Source: Flavobacteriales bacterium (GTDB lineage Bacteria; Bacteroidota; Bacteroidia; Flavobacteriales_D; Crocinitomicaceae). Taken from it: DNA of 5,683 nt. The notes beneath the pieces are model-generated. The model saw nothing but the letters and a program-made list of their open reading frames with translations, was not told where the DNA came from and searched no databases. Made by a program: the position numbers and the translations under genes. The stretch spans positions 1 through 5,683 of the forward strand of contig CANHBA010000148.1 of NCBI GenBank assembly GCA_947458985.1, written 5' to 3'. Below are positions 1-5,676 of the stretch, in pieces (the stretch's first letter is position 1; the number at the start of each line of letters is the position of its first letter).

Positions 1-27
1 TTCTTCTGTACTGAGGTCTCTTTTCAT
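1..27 (-). CDS. Start of a probable TetR/AcrR-family transcriptional regulator (partial)
   Basis: Reading the minus strand from the ATG at 27-25 gives nine open codons, MKRDLSTEE, before the window ends. A short basic/polar start with 'STEE' followed by a helix is a common way for TetR/AcrR regulators to begin; these are dimeric repressors with an N-terminal helix-turn-helix that bind palindromic operators and are released by a small ligand. Nine residues cannot prove the family. The case rests on context: the gene would be divergent from the glycosidase operon, a perfect TAnnTTTG box lies about 25 bp upstream of its ATG, and two palindromes of the kind bound by TetR dimers lie between the two genes. 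If correct, it probably represses itself and the operon. Another regulator type, or an unrelated divergent gene, remains possible. Confidence 0.5.
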
Positions 28-51
28 GAGTATTTTTTGGCAAATGCGCTG

Positions 52-59
52 CAAAGTTA
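52..59 (-). promoter_or_regulatory. -7 promoter box for the leftward regulator gene
   Basis: On the minus strand this reads TAACTTTG, a perfect match to the Bacteroidota -7 consensus TAnnTTTG. It lies about 25 bp upstream of the regulator ATG (25-27), leaving a leader of roughly 18 nt. The -33 element is poor: the best TTG on this strand (75-77) is only 15 bp away, and it falls inside the perfect palindrome. A repressor bound there would cover the promoter. Confidence 0.5.
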
Positions 60-69
60 AACACTCTTT

Positions 70-85
70 TTAAACAATTGTTTAA
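70..85. promoter_or_regulatory. Perfect 16-bp palindrome, probable operator 1
   Basis: TTAAACAATTGTTTAA is identical to its own reverse complement over all 16 bases. It sits between the two divergent start codons, just upstream of the leftward -7 box. A half-site (TTAAACA) is repeated at 57-63, and the whole pattern recurs at 101-116. The size and symmetry suit a dimeric helix-turn-helix repressor such as a TetR-family protein. A transcription terminator is unlikely because the arms are AT-rich and there is no loop. Confidence 0.6.
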
Positions 86-90
86 GAACC

Positions 91-122
91 TTGAAAAAAA
101 TTAAACACTTGTTTAAATTTTG
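91..122 (+). promoter_or_regulatory. Putative promoter of the glycosidase operon
   Basis: TTG at 91-93 and TAAATTTT at 114-121 (7 of 8 bases of TAnnTTTG, followed by G) are 20 bp apart, within the usual spacing for Bacteroidota sigma-ABfr promoters. Transcription would start near 126-128, giving a leader of about 27 nt before the ATG at 154. A weaker alternative is TTTG 119-122 with TTTCTTTG 142-149, but that would make the transcript almost leaderless. Confidence 0.4.
101..116. promoter_or_regulatory. Near-perfect palindrome, probable operator 2
   Basis: TTAAACACTTGTTTAA has the same seven-base arms (TTAAACA / TGTTTAA) as operator 1 and differs only at the central two bases. Its centre is 31 bp from that of operator 1, about three helical turns, so both sites would lie on the same face of the DNA. 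Its right end overlaps the putative -7 box of the fucosidase operon (114-121), which fits repression by blocking RNA polymerase. Confidence 0.58.
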
Positions 123-153
123 CAAATTGGAGGCATTTTTGTTTCTTTGAGAC

Positions 154-1515
154 ATGAAGTTTTCACTGATTTTAAGCATCCTACTCCCAACTATATCCTT
201 CTCGCAGCAAACAGCTTGGTTTGCCGATGCCAAACTCGGCATTTTCATTCATTGGGGCATGTACGCTACAGATGGCACTTCTGAAAGCTGGGCTTTTCAC
301 AACAGAACCGTACCCTACCCCAAATACATGAGCCAAATGAAGGGTTTTACCGCCCAAAACTACAACCCTACTGCTTGGGCTCAACTCATCAAAGAAAGTG
401 GCGCTAAGTATTGCGTCATCACCACCAAACACCACGACGGCCTTGCGCTCTACGACACCAAACTCAAAACGGCTGCACCACAAAAAAACACACTTTGGTC
501 TTCAAAATACCCGCTGAGCACCATCCATCAAACTCCGATTAAAAAAGACGTCGTTGCCCCGCTTTTTCAAGCGCTGGAAAAGGAAGGCATTAAAAAAGGA
601 GCTTATTATTCACTTTTAGATTGGTCCTCCAACGACTACCCCGGATTTTACAAAGACTCTAGCCGCTATCAACTTGAAAACGACCCTGCGCGTTGGCAAA
701 ACTTCCTGACTTTCATGCATGGGCAAATCGCTGAAATCAATACCCAACTCCAGCCCGATTTATACTGGTTCGACGGCGATTGGGAACACTCCGAAACCGA
801 ATGGCAGGCAGCCAAAATAGATTCGATCATCCACCACACCAATCCGAACGCCATCTTAAACGGCCGCTTGAAAAGCTTTGGCGACTACGACACACCCGAA
901 CAAAATATGCCAATTCTGCATCCCGACCGCAGCAACTGGGAACTCTGCCTCACCACCAACGACAACTGGGGTTACCGCCCTTCAGACACCCATTTCAAAA
1001 GTCATTTCGAGCTGCTCAGCATCTTTACCGAATGCATTGGCATGGGCGGCAACCTCTTGCTCGACATCGGTCCAAAAGCCGACGGCACCATCCCTGACGA
1101 ACAAATCGCCATCTTAAAAGAATTTGGCCGCTGGACCCACAAACACGCCGCCGCTATCTACGGTTCTATTGCTGGCCTACCCGCAGGGCATTACCACGGG
1201 AACTCCACGCTCAGCAAAGACTCCACTACACTTTATTTGTTCGTGCCGAGCCCTCAAGGAGCTATTCTCGACAAGAGCAACCTGATGATTCCCATTTATA
1301 TCAAAGGTTTGAAAAACAAGCCAACATCCATTACACTCATGGGGTCAGAAATCCAAATTGAAAGTCATGAAGTGGGTAAAATCTCCTGGAGCAGCGTACC
1401 TGGCACTTTATTTATCGAAGTTCCTGTCTCTGCAATGGACCCCATGATCAGTGTCATCGAAATCAAATTCAAAGAACCCATCCAACTCTACCGCGGCAAA
1501 GGCGGCTTCCATTAA
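154..1515 (+). CDS. Exported GH29 alpha-L-fucosidase (first copy)
   Basis: This 453-residue protein is a glycoside hydrolase family 29 alpha-L-fucosidase, a retaining enzyme that releases terminal alpha-linked L-fucose. Residues 1 to about 18 form a signal peptide (hydrophobic stretch, then SFSQQ) with no lipobox cysteine, so a periplasmic or secreted location is likely. The catalytic TIM barrel covers roughly 20-335, with the family's hallmarks in order: GIFIHWG (29-35), TTKHHDG (90-96), YWFDGDW (204-210) with D207 as the expected nucleophile, TPEQ (247-250), WE (262-263) with NWGY (271-274), and GGNLLLDIGP (298-307). E249 lies 42 residues after D207, the same spacing as nucleophile D224 and acid/base E266 in the Thermotoga maritima enzyme, making it a candidate acid/base; E263 is the other. 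Residues ~340-453 form the C-terminal beta-sandwich. The start is fixed by the signal peptide; no clear Shine-Dalgarno is visible. It is the first gene of the operon, ending 4 bp before the next start. Linkage preference cannot be read from the sequence. Confidence 0.93.
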   Translation: MKFSLILSILLPTISFSQQTAWFADAKLGIFIHWGMYATDGTSESWAFHNRTVPYPKYMSQMKGFTAQNYNPTAWAQLIKESGAKYCVITTKHHDGLALYDTKLKTAAPQKNTLWSSKYPLSTIHQTPIKKDVVAPLFQALEKEGIKKGAYYSLLDWSSNDYPGFYKDSSRYQLENDPARWQNFLTFMHGQIAEINTQLQPDLYWFDGDWEHSETEWQAAKIDSIIHHTNPNAILNGRLKSFGDYDTPEQNMPILHPDRSNWELCLTTNDNWGYRPSDTHFKSHFELLSIFTECIGMGGNLLLDIGPKADGTIPDEQIAILKEFGRWTHKHAAAIYGSIAGLPAGHYHGNSTLSKDSTTLYLFVPSPQGAILDKSNLMIPIYIKGLKNKPTSITLMGSEIQIESHEVGKISWSSVPGTLFIEVPVSAMDPMISVIEIKFKEPIQLYRGKGGFH

Positions 1516-1519
1516 AGCT

Positions 1520-3691
1520 ATGCGTACTTTATATCTACTCTTGTTTTTATTTCCACTCCTCACTTGGGGGCAAAAGGAAATGTTTAACAGCAACATTCAA
1601 TCCACTTTTAGTTTTTACCTCAGAGAAACCGGGCAGCAAAGCAATCCGTACAACCTCCGTTTTTTCTGGCCCGACTCCAGCGCTTTTCCGAATTGCAACA
1701 ACTGGGGCACGGACGGCTTTGGCGTCATTACCAATCAGAAATCCATTTTCGTATATGGCTACACCGACAAAGCCCTTGAAAATGGCGTCTACGATGTTTT
1801 GCAACGCAAATTTGGCTTTGAGTACTTCCAAGCGTCAGCCAATCTCATCCCAAGTGCGCTTCCCAAACAATTCGCCTACGACAAATATGAATCCATCCCC
1901 GCATTTGCCTACCGAGAAATCTTCTACGGAGAAACTCGCCGCAGCGGCTTTGCAGACTGGCACAAACTCACAAGTGGAGCCTCATCCTTTACTTTTGAAA
2001 ACCATCCGGGCTGGGGACTTTGGGTGCATACCCTCCACCGCTTACTTCCTCCTAAAGATTATTTTGAAACTCACCCCGAGTATTATGCCCTGAGAAACGG
2101 CGTGCGCCTTCAAGACCAAATTTGTCTAAGTCATCCTGATGTCCTGGATATTGTATGTATCAATTTAGGCAACGAAATCGCCAAAAACCCCAAAGCCAAA
2201 TATTGGTCCGTGAGCCAAATGGACAACTACAACTATTGCGAATGCAACGCTTGCAAGCACACAGACTCCCTAGAGCAAAGCCATGCGGGCACCATGCTGC
2301 GCTTTGTCAATGAAGTGGCCAAGCGCTTTCCCAAACAGATCATCTCCACCCTCGCCTATCAATACACCCGCTCAGCACCAGTGCTCACGAAGCCCGAAGC
2401 CAACGTAAATATCATGTTGTGTACCATTGAAGAAAACCGAGCCAAAAGTTTGCGCGGTACGGGCTTTGAAACCGATTTAAAAAATTGGTCGAACCTCACC
2501 CACAACATTTTAATCTGGGACTACGTCATCAACTTCTCGCATATGGTCATGCCCTTTCCGAATTGGCCAACCTTGCAAGAAAACCTCCAAATGTTCCAAG
2601 AATACGGTGTTCAGCTGCTCTTTGAACAAGGCTACAACGCGCCGTCTTCCGAAATGCAACCTTTGCGCGCTTATTTGCTTTCGAAATGGTCCTGGGACCC
2701 TCAGCTCAACGCCGACACACTCCTTGAAAACTTCACCAACTATTTCTATGGTCCAGCAGGCCCAATGGTGCGCGAGGTACTCCAAACACAAGTAAAAGAA
2801 CTCCAAATGAGTGGAAAGGCACTCACACTTTACGAACCGCCTATTACGCATATTAGTGGCTACTTGAATCCTGCTTCATTGAAGTGGGCGCTACAGATGT
2901 ACGACCAAGCTAAAAAACTCCCCGGCATGACCACCTCGCAAATCGAGCGCGTCGATATGGCCCAACAAAGCATCCGTTATGCCTTGCTTGAAATCGGAAA
3001 ATCTCCGCTTGCTGGCCCCGACTGGTATTTCAACGACAACCAAGCTTTCTATCAAAAGCTCCTCAAAGATTTTGTGTGGACCGCTACCCAAAACGGCCCT
3101 AAACTACTCCATGAAATAAGGTTGAGCCCTGCGGAATACAACGACATCACTTTGAAATTTTGGAATGAAGCGCAGGTCGAGCACTTAGCAAAAAAACAAA
3201 ACCTGCGTTACCTCACCCTTCCCTCCAAGAACTATGGCGATGGATTAACTGTGCGCGATACAACGATTTGGATCCAAAATGCGTCTATCAACGATGGTTT
3301 GCGCTCAACGCTCGAATACCAGCGCGGTTGGCAGGGCTGGCAAGGCCAAGACGCCAAATTCGCCATCCAACTTGCCCAACCATTTATCATTGACTCCGTG
3401 CGCATCCATTACCTGGCTAACAACCAATCCTGGATCATGGGCCCAAGTTACTTTGAGGCGAATGGGAAAAACGTTTCAAATCAAGCATTTAAAGTCCGAA
3501 CAGACAATCCTTTTGTGAACCTCTCTCAAATGAACGGAGCATATCCGTTAACGCTTAAGGAATTTCCAAACGCAGCTATCCAAACCTTAGAACTATCCAT
3601 TGGCAACCCGGGCCCGCTTCCTAAATGGCGGGGCGTGGCAGGCGACGGCTGGTTATTCATCGATGAAATTGAAGTATATGGACATGAATAA
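1520..3691 (+). CDS. Exported DUF4838 (GH163-like) glycoside hydrolase with C-terminal discoidin-like domain
   Basis: This protein of 723 residues starts at the ATG 4 bp after the fucosidase stop. An in-frame ATG at 1451 would put 23 polar residues before the signal peptide and is rejected. Residues 1-18 (MRTLYLLLFLFPLLTWGQ) are the signal peptide, without a lipobox. Residues ~65-110 resemble the small N-terminal domain of GH67/GH20-type enzymes (FVYGYTDKALENGVYDVL, then FGFEYF). Residues ~125-440 match DUF4838: YREIFYGE (131-138), HPEYYALRNG (185-194), the cysteine cluster C240-C242-C245, a CTIEEN segment with E305/E306 (301-307), and IWDYVINF (332-339). Residues ~588-723 look like the F5/8-type C (discoidin-like) module found at the end of many Bacteroidota GH20 enzymes (GWQGWQGQDAKF, SWIMGPSYFE, DGWLFIDEIEVYG), probably for sugar binding. 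GH163, founded on DUF4838 proteins, contains endo-beta-N-acetylglucosaminidases for complex N-glycans; membership and activity here are inferred. The flanking fucosidases fit that role. Confidence 0.75.
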   Translation: MRTLYLLLFLFPLLTWGQKEMFNSNIQSTFSFYLRETGQQSNPYNLRFFWPDSSAFPNCNNWGTDGFGVITNQKSIFVYGYTDKALENGVYDVLQRKFGFEYFQASANLIPSALPKQFAYDKYESIPAFAYREIFYGETRRSGFADWHKLTSGASSFTFENHPGWGLWVHTLHRLLPPKDYFETHPEYYALRNGVRLQDQICLSHPDVLDIVCINLGNEIAKNPKAKYWSVSQMDNYNYCECNACKHTDSLEQSHAGTMLRFVNEVAKRFPKQIISTLAYQYTRSAPVLTKPEANVNIMLCTIEENRAKSLRGTGFETDLKNWSNLTHNILIWDYVINFSHMVMPFPNWPTLQENLQMFQEYGVQLLFEQGYNAPSSEMQPLRAYLLSKWSWDPQLNADTLLENFTNYFYGPAGPMVREVLQTQVKELQMSGKALTLYEPPITHISGYLNPASLKWALQMYDQAKKLPGMTTSQIERVDMAQQSIRYALLEIGKSPLAGPDWYFNDNQAFYQKLLKDFVWTATQNGPKLLHEIRLSPAEYNDITLKFWNEAQVEHLAKKQNLRYLTLPSKNYGDGLTVRDTTIWIQNASINDGLRSTLEYQRGWQGWQGQDAKFAIQLAQPFIIDSVRIHYLANNQSWIMGPSYFEANGKNVSNQAFKVRTDNPFVNLSQMNGAYPLTLKEFPNAAIQTLELSIGNPGPLPKWRGVAGDGWLFIDEIEVYGHE

Positions 3692-5084
3692 ATCACTAGT
3701 TTCCATACTATTTGCGCTCTTCCTTCCCTTTTTAGGGAGCGCCCAACACCACGAACAACAGTATTTTCCGACTACCGACCCTTTGGTGCAACAAAAACTC
3801 GACACCTGGCAAGACTACAAATTTGGCCTACTCATGCACTGGGGCGCCTACAGCCAATGGGGCGTTGTAGAAAGCTGGAGCATTTGCCCCGAAGACGAAG
3901 ACTGGTGCACGCGCCGCGGCCCCTACTCCAATTCTTATTTCGATTACATTAAAGCGTATCACAACCTCCAAACCACCTTCAACCCTACGCAATTTGACCC
4001 TAAGCTATGGGCCAAAGCTGCTAAAAATGCAGGCATGAAATACATGGTGTTCACCACCAAACACCACGACGGCTTTTGCATGTTCGACTCCAAATTAACG
4101 AGCTACACAGCCGCAAATCCCGCTTGTCCGAACAGCCAAAGCGCTCACCCCGACCTCACCAAAAGCATTTTTGAAGCTTTCAGAGCGGAAGGCCTCTGGA
4201 TTGGCGCGTATTTTTCCAAACCCGATTGGCACCACCCCGACTACTGGGACCCCAAATTCCCGCCCTACGACCGCAACCCCAACTACGACCTCCAAAAGAA
4301 ACCCGCTAAGTGGGAATCCTTTGTGCAGTTCACCCATGGGCAAATCATGGAACTCATGCAAAACTACGGCCCAATCGATATTCTATGGCTAGACGGCGGC
4401 TGGGTACAACCTTACACCGAAACCTCTCCCAAATGGGGCTACAAACCCGTGGATCAGGACATCCGCATGAACGAACTCGCCGCCAAAGCGCGCGTCAAAC
4501 AACCCGGTCTTATTGTCGTGGACCGCGCCGTCGAAGGCCCCAACCAAAACTACCTCACCCCTGAGCAGAGCATTCCAAACGCACCGCTGTCCTACCCTTG
4601 GGAAACCTGCATGACCATGGCCAACAGCTGGAGTTACGTCCCGGGCGACCAATACAAAAGCACAGCTACCCTCCTCAAGAACCTTTGCCTCATCGTTTCA
4701 AGAGGCGGCAACTTCTTGCTCAACATTGCCCCTGACCCGCAAGGTCGCTTCGACAGCACGGCCTACCAACGTTTGGAAGAAATCGGCGCCTGGATGAAAA
4801 TAAACGGGGAAGCCATTTATAGCTCAAAACCCATCGCACCTTATGAAGTCCAGCAAGGCGACGCAGGCACCTGGGTTTTCACCCAAGTTGAAAAAAGTGT
4901 ATATGCGATTTGGATTCCTGGAAAAGAAAATGAAAATCCATCACCAATTGATATTTCTCTCTTCAAGATCAAAGGGGTCAAACCTTTGAACCCAAACAAC
5001 CAAACCAAGCTCAAAAACGGTGTTTTGTCCGTAGAAATACCCAAAAACACCTTAAATACGCCTCAAGTATTTCGACTGCAGTAG
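3684..5084 (+). CDS. Exported GH29 alpha-L-fucosidase (second, divergent copy)
   Basis: This 466-residue protein is a second GH29 alpha-L-fucosidase. The chosen ATG gives a compact signal peptide (MNKSLVSILFALFLPFLGSA, then Q21) and overlaps the upstream gene by 8 bp (ATGAATAA), which suggests translational coupling. In-frame ATGs at 3678 and 3663 are also possible and would add 2 or 7 residues; the one at 3600 is unlikely. Family motifs appear in order: KFGLLMHWGAYSQWG (46-60), TTKHHDG (124-130), LWLDGGW (234-240) with D237 as the expected nucleophile, TPEQ (292-295), PWETCM (305-310) with SWSY (315-318), and RGGNFLLNIAPDPQG (340-354). E294 and E307 are the acid/base candidates. Compared with the first copy it has an acidic, Cys-containing insert (SICPEDEDWC, 66-75) and a longer stretch after the nucleophile (D237 to E294 is 57 residues, against 42 in the first copy), so the pocket and probably the linkage preference differ. 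The C-terminal beta-sandwich covers ~385-466. It is the last gene of the operon. Confidence 0.93.
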   Translation: MNKSLVSILFALFLPFLGSAQHHEQQYFPTTDPLVQQKLDTWQDYKFGLLMHWGAYSQWGVVESWSICPEDEDWCTRRGPYSNSYFDYIKAYHNLQTTFNPTQFDPKLWAKAAKNAGMKYMVFTTKHHDGFCMFDSKLTSYTAANPACPNSQSAHPDLTKSIFEAFRAEGLWIGAYFSKPDWHHPDYWDPKFPPYDRNPNYDLQKKPAKWESFVQFTHGQIMELMQNYGPIDILWLDGGWVQPYTETSPKWGYKPVDQDIRMNELAAKARVKQPGLIVVDRAVEGPNQNYLTPEQSIPNAPLSYPWETCMTMANSWSYVPGDQYKSTATLLKNLCLIVSRGGNFLLNIAPDPQGRFDSTAYQRLEEIGAWMKINGEAIYSSKPIAPYEVQQGDAGTWVFTQVEKSVYAIWIPGKENENPSPIDISLFKIKGVKPLNPNNQTKLKNGVLSVEIPKNTLNTPQVFRLQ

Positions 5085-5104
5085 CAAAAGCGCTGCAATC
5101 TTCG

Positions 5105-5112
5105 TATCTTTA
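5105..5112 (+). promoter_or_regulatory. -7 promoter box of ssrA
   Basis: TATCTTTA matches seven of eight bases of the Bacteroidota -7 consensus TAnnTTTG and ends 14 bp before the first base of mature tmRNA. Transcription would begin near 5117-5120, giving a short 5' leader that RNase P would remove. I see no TTG at the right distance for a -33 element. The box suggests that ssrA is transcribed independently of the glycosidase operon. Confidence 0.5.
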
Positions 5113-5126
5113 CACCTACGTTCTTT

Positions 5127-5529
5127 GGGGTCGACATTGGATTTGACAGCGATAGCGGTAGTCAGGTGTCAGCATGCAGAGGCTTGTAGTGTTCCTCTTA
5201 AATCAAATGCTACGAACAATAAATGACAACACGTCATACGCACTTGCTGCTTAATTAACTGAATGTTAGTTGGCTTAATCCGGCTGAAGCATAGTAGGCC
5301 AGACAAGTACTTCTGATGAACGGCCACCCTTTCGGTTCATCGCTCAGAAGTTCATCCTATAGGGTTAGTGTTGCCGATGGTTTTACCGCAACATGAAACT
5401 AAAAAACCTAAGTATGCGCGTTGGGTGTTCTTGTCCGGCCGCATATCGAAAACCAACCACGAACTAAGCATGTAGAAAGCTTGAAAACTCGTCGTTTGGA
5501 CGAGGGTTCGAACCCCTCCGACTCCACAA
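5127..5529 (+). ncRNA. ssrA: Transfer-messenger RNA (tmRNA)
   Basis: tmRNA rescues ribosomes stalled on broken messages: it enters as alanyl-tRNA, then serves as template for a degradation tag. The 5' end GGGGTCG (5127-5133) pairs with CGACTCC (5519-5525), with a G.U at the third pair, the alanine identity element. ATTGGATTTGACAGCG follows at 5135-5150. The T arm GAGGG-TTCGAAC-CCCTC occupies 5502-5518, and TAAGCATGTAGAAAGC (5465-5480) is a conserved 3' segment. The first pseudoknot stem is AGAGG (5178-5182) with CCTCT (5194-5198). A later helix pairs ACTTCTGA (5309-5316) with TCAGAAGT (5344-5351). The tag frame ends in YALAA and TAA (5252-5254). The discriminator is A5526; the following bases CAA are not CCA, so the CCA tail must be added after transcription. 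At about 400 nt the length is normal for the phylum. It is a single-piece, not permuted, tmRNA. Confidence 0.96.
5225..5254 (+). other. tmRNA tag-peptide reading frame
   Basis: The frame ending in TAA at 5252-5254 encodes ...DNTSYALAA. The C-terminal YALAA is the standard protease-recognition end. Aligned with the Bacteroides tag GETNYALAA, the reading D-N-T-S-Y-A-L-A-A is the same length and places the resume codon at GAC (5225-5227). Including the alanine carried by tmRNA itself, the tag would be ADNTSYALAA. The stop is certain from the sequence, while the resume codon is inferred; AAT at 5222 is the main alternative. Confidence 0.7.
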
Positions 5530-5531
5530 AG

Positions 5532-5574
5532 AAAAAAAAGCGCAATGGATTGAGTTTCATTGCGCTTTTTTTTT
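5532..5574 (+). terminator. Hairpin terminator after ssrA, probably bidirectional
   Basis: GCGCAATG (5540-5547) pairs perfectly with CATTGCGC (5558-5565) around a 10-nt loop. The stem is flanked by eight A residues (5532-5539) and nine T residues (5566-5574), which extend the pairing and supply a U-tract in either direction. It begins just after the tmRNA 3' end, so it ends ssrA transcription and could also stop leftward transcription from the right. Confidence 0.92.
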
Positions 5575-5652
5575 GAAGGCACCCCTCCGTAAATCCCCCT
5601 ACCCGACTTCTTCTTTCACTTGATTTTAAGCTTTTATGATGGAGGCGTTTGG

Positions 5653-5660
5653 TAGTTTTG
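5653..5660 (+). promoter_or_regulatory. -7 promoter box for a downstream gene
   Basis: TAGTTTTG is a perfect match to TAnnTTTG. It lies 16 bp before an ATG at 5677, which would give a leader of about 10 nt. No TTG is found 17-23 bp upstream, so the -33 half is missing or weak. An eight-base match with four free or common positions can arise by chance, so this is tentative. Confidence 0.35.
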
Positions 5661-5676
5661 GGGTTTTATTCAAGCT

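Noticed and set aside
181..483. Minus-strand 100-codon ORF inside the first fucosidase
   Set aside because: It is fully antisense to conserved GH29 coding sequence, including HWG and TTKHHDG, with no start signals or recognisable domain.
1451..1519. Upstream ATG for the DUF4838 protein, overlapping the first fucosidase
   Set aside because: It adds 23 polar residues ahead of a complete signal peptide, whereas the ATG at 1520 starts directly at that peptide, 4 bp after the previous stop.
2510..2851. Minus-strand 113-codon ORF inside the DUF4838 gene
   Set aside because: It is a shadow of the sense coding frame, with no recognisable domain and no promoter or start context.
3600..3662. Upstream ATG for the second fucosidase
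   Set aside because: It lies deep in the DUF4838 C-terminal domain and would place a long polar stretch before the signal peptide.
5077..5097. Hairpin TGCAG/CTGCA between the operon end and ssrA, as a possible terminator
   Set aside because: The stem has only five pairs with an 11-nt loop and no following T-run, so it does not look like an intrinsic terminator.
5352..5582. Minus-strand 76-codon ORF beginning MPSKKKRNETQ
   Set aside because: It lies antisense to the tmRNA 3' half and the terminator; it is a by-product of the conserved structured RNA, not a gene.
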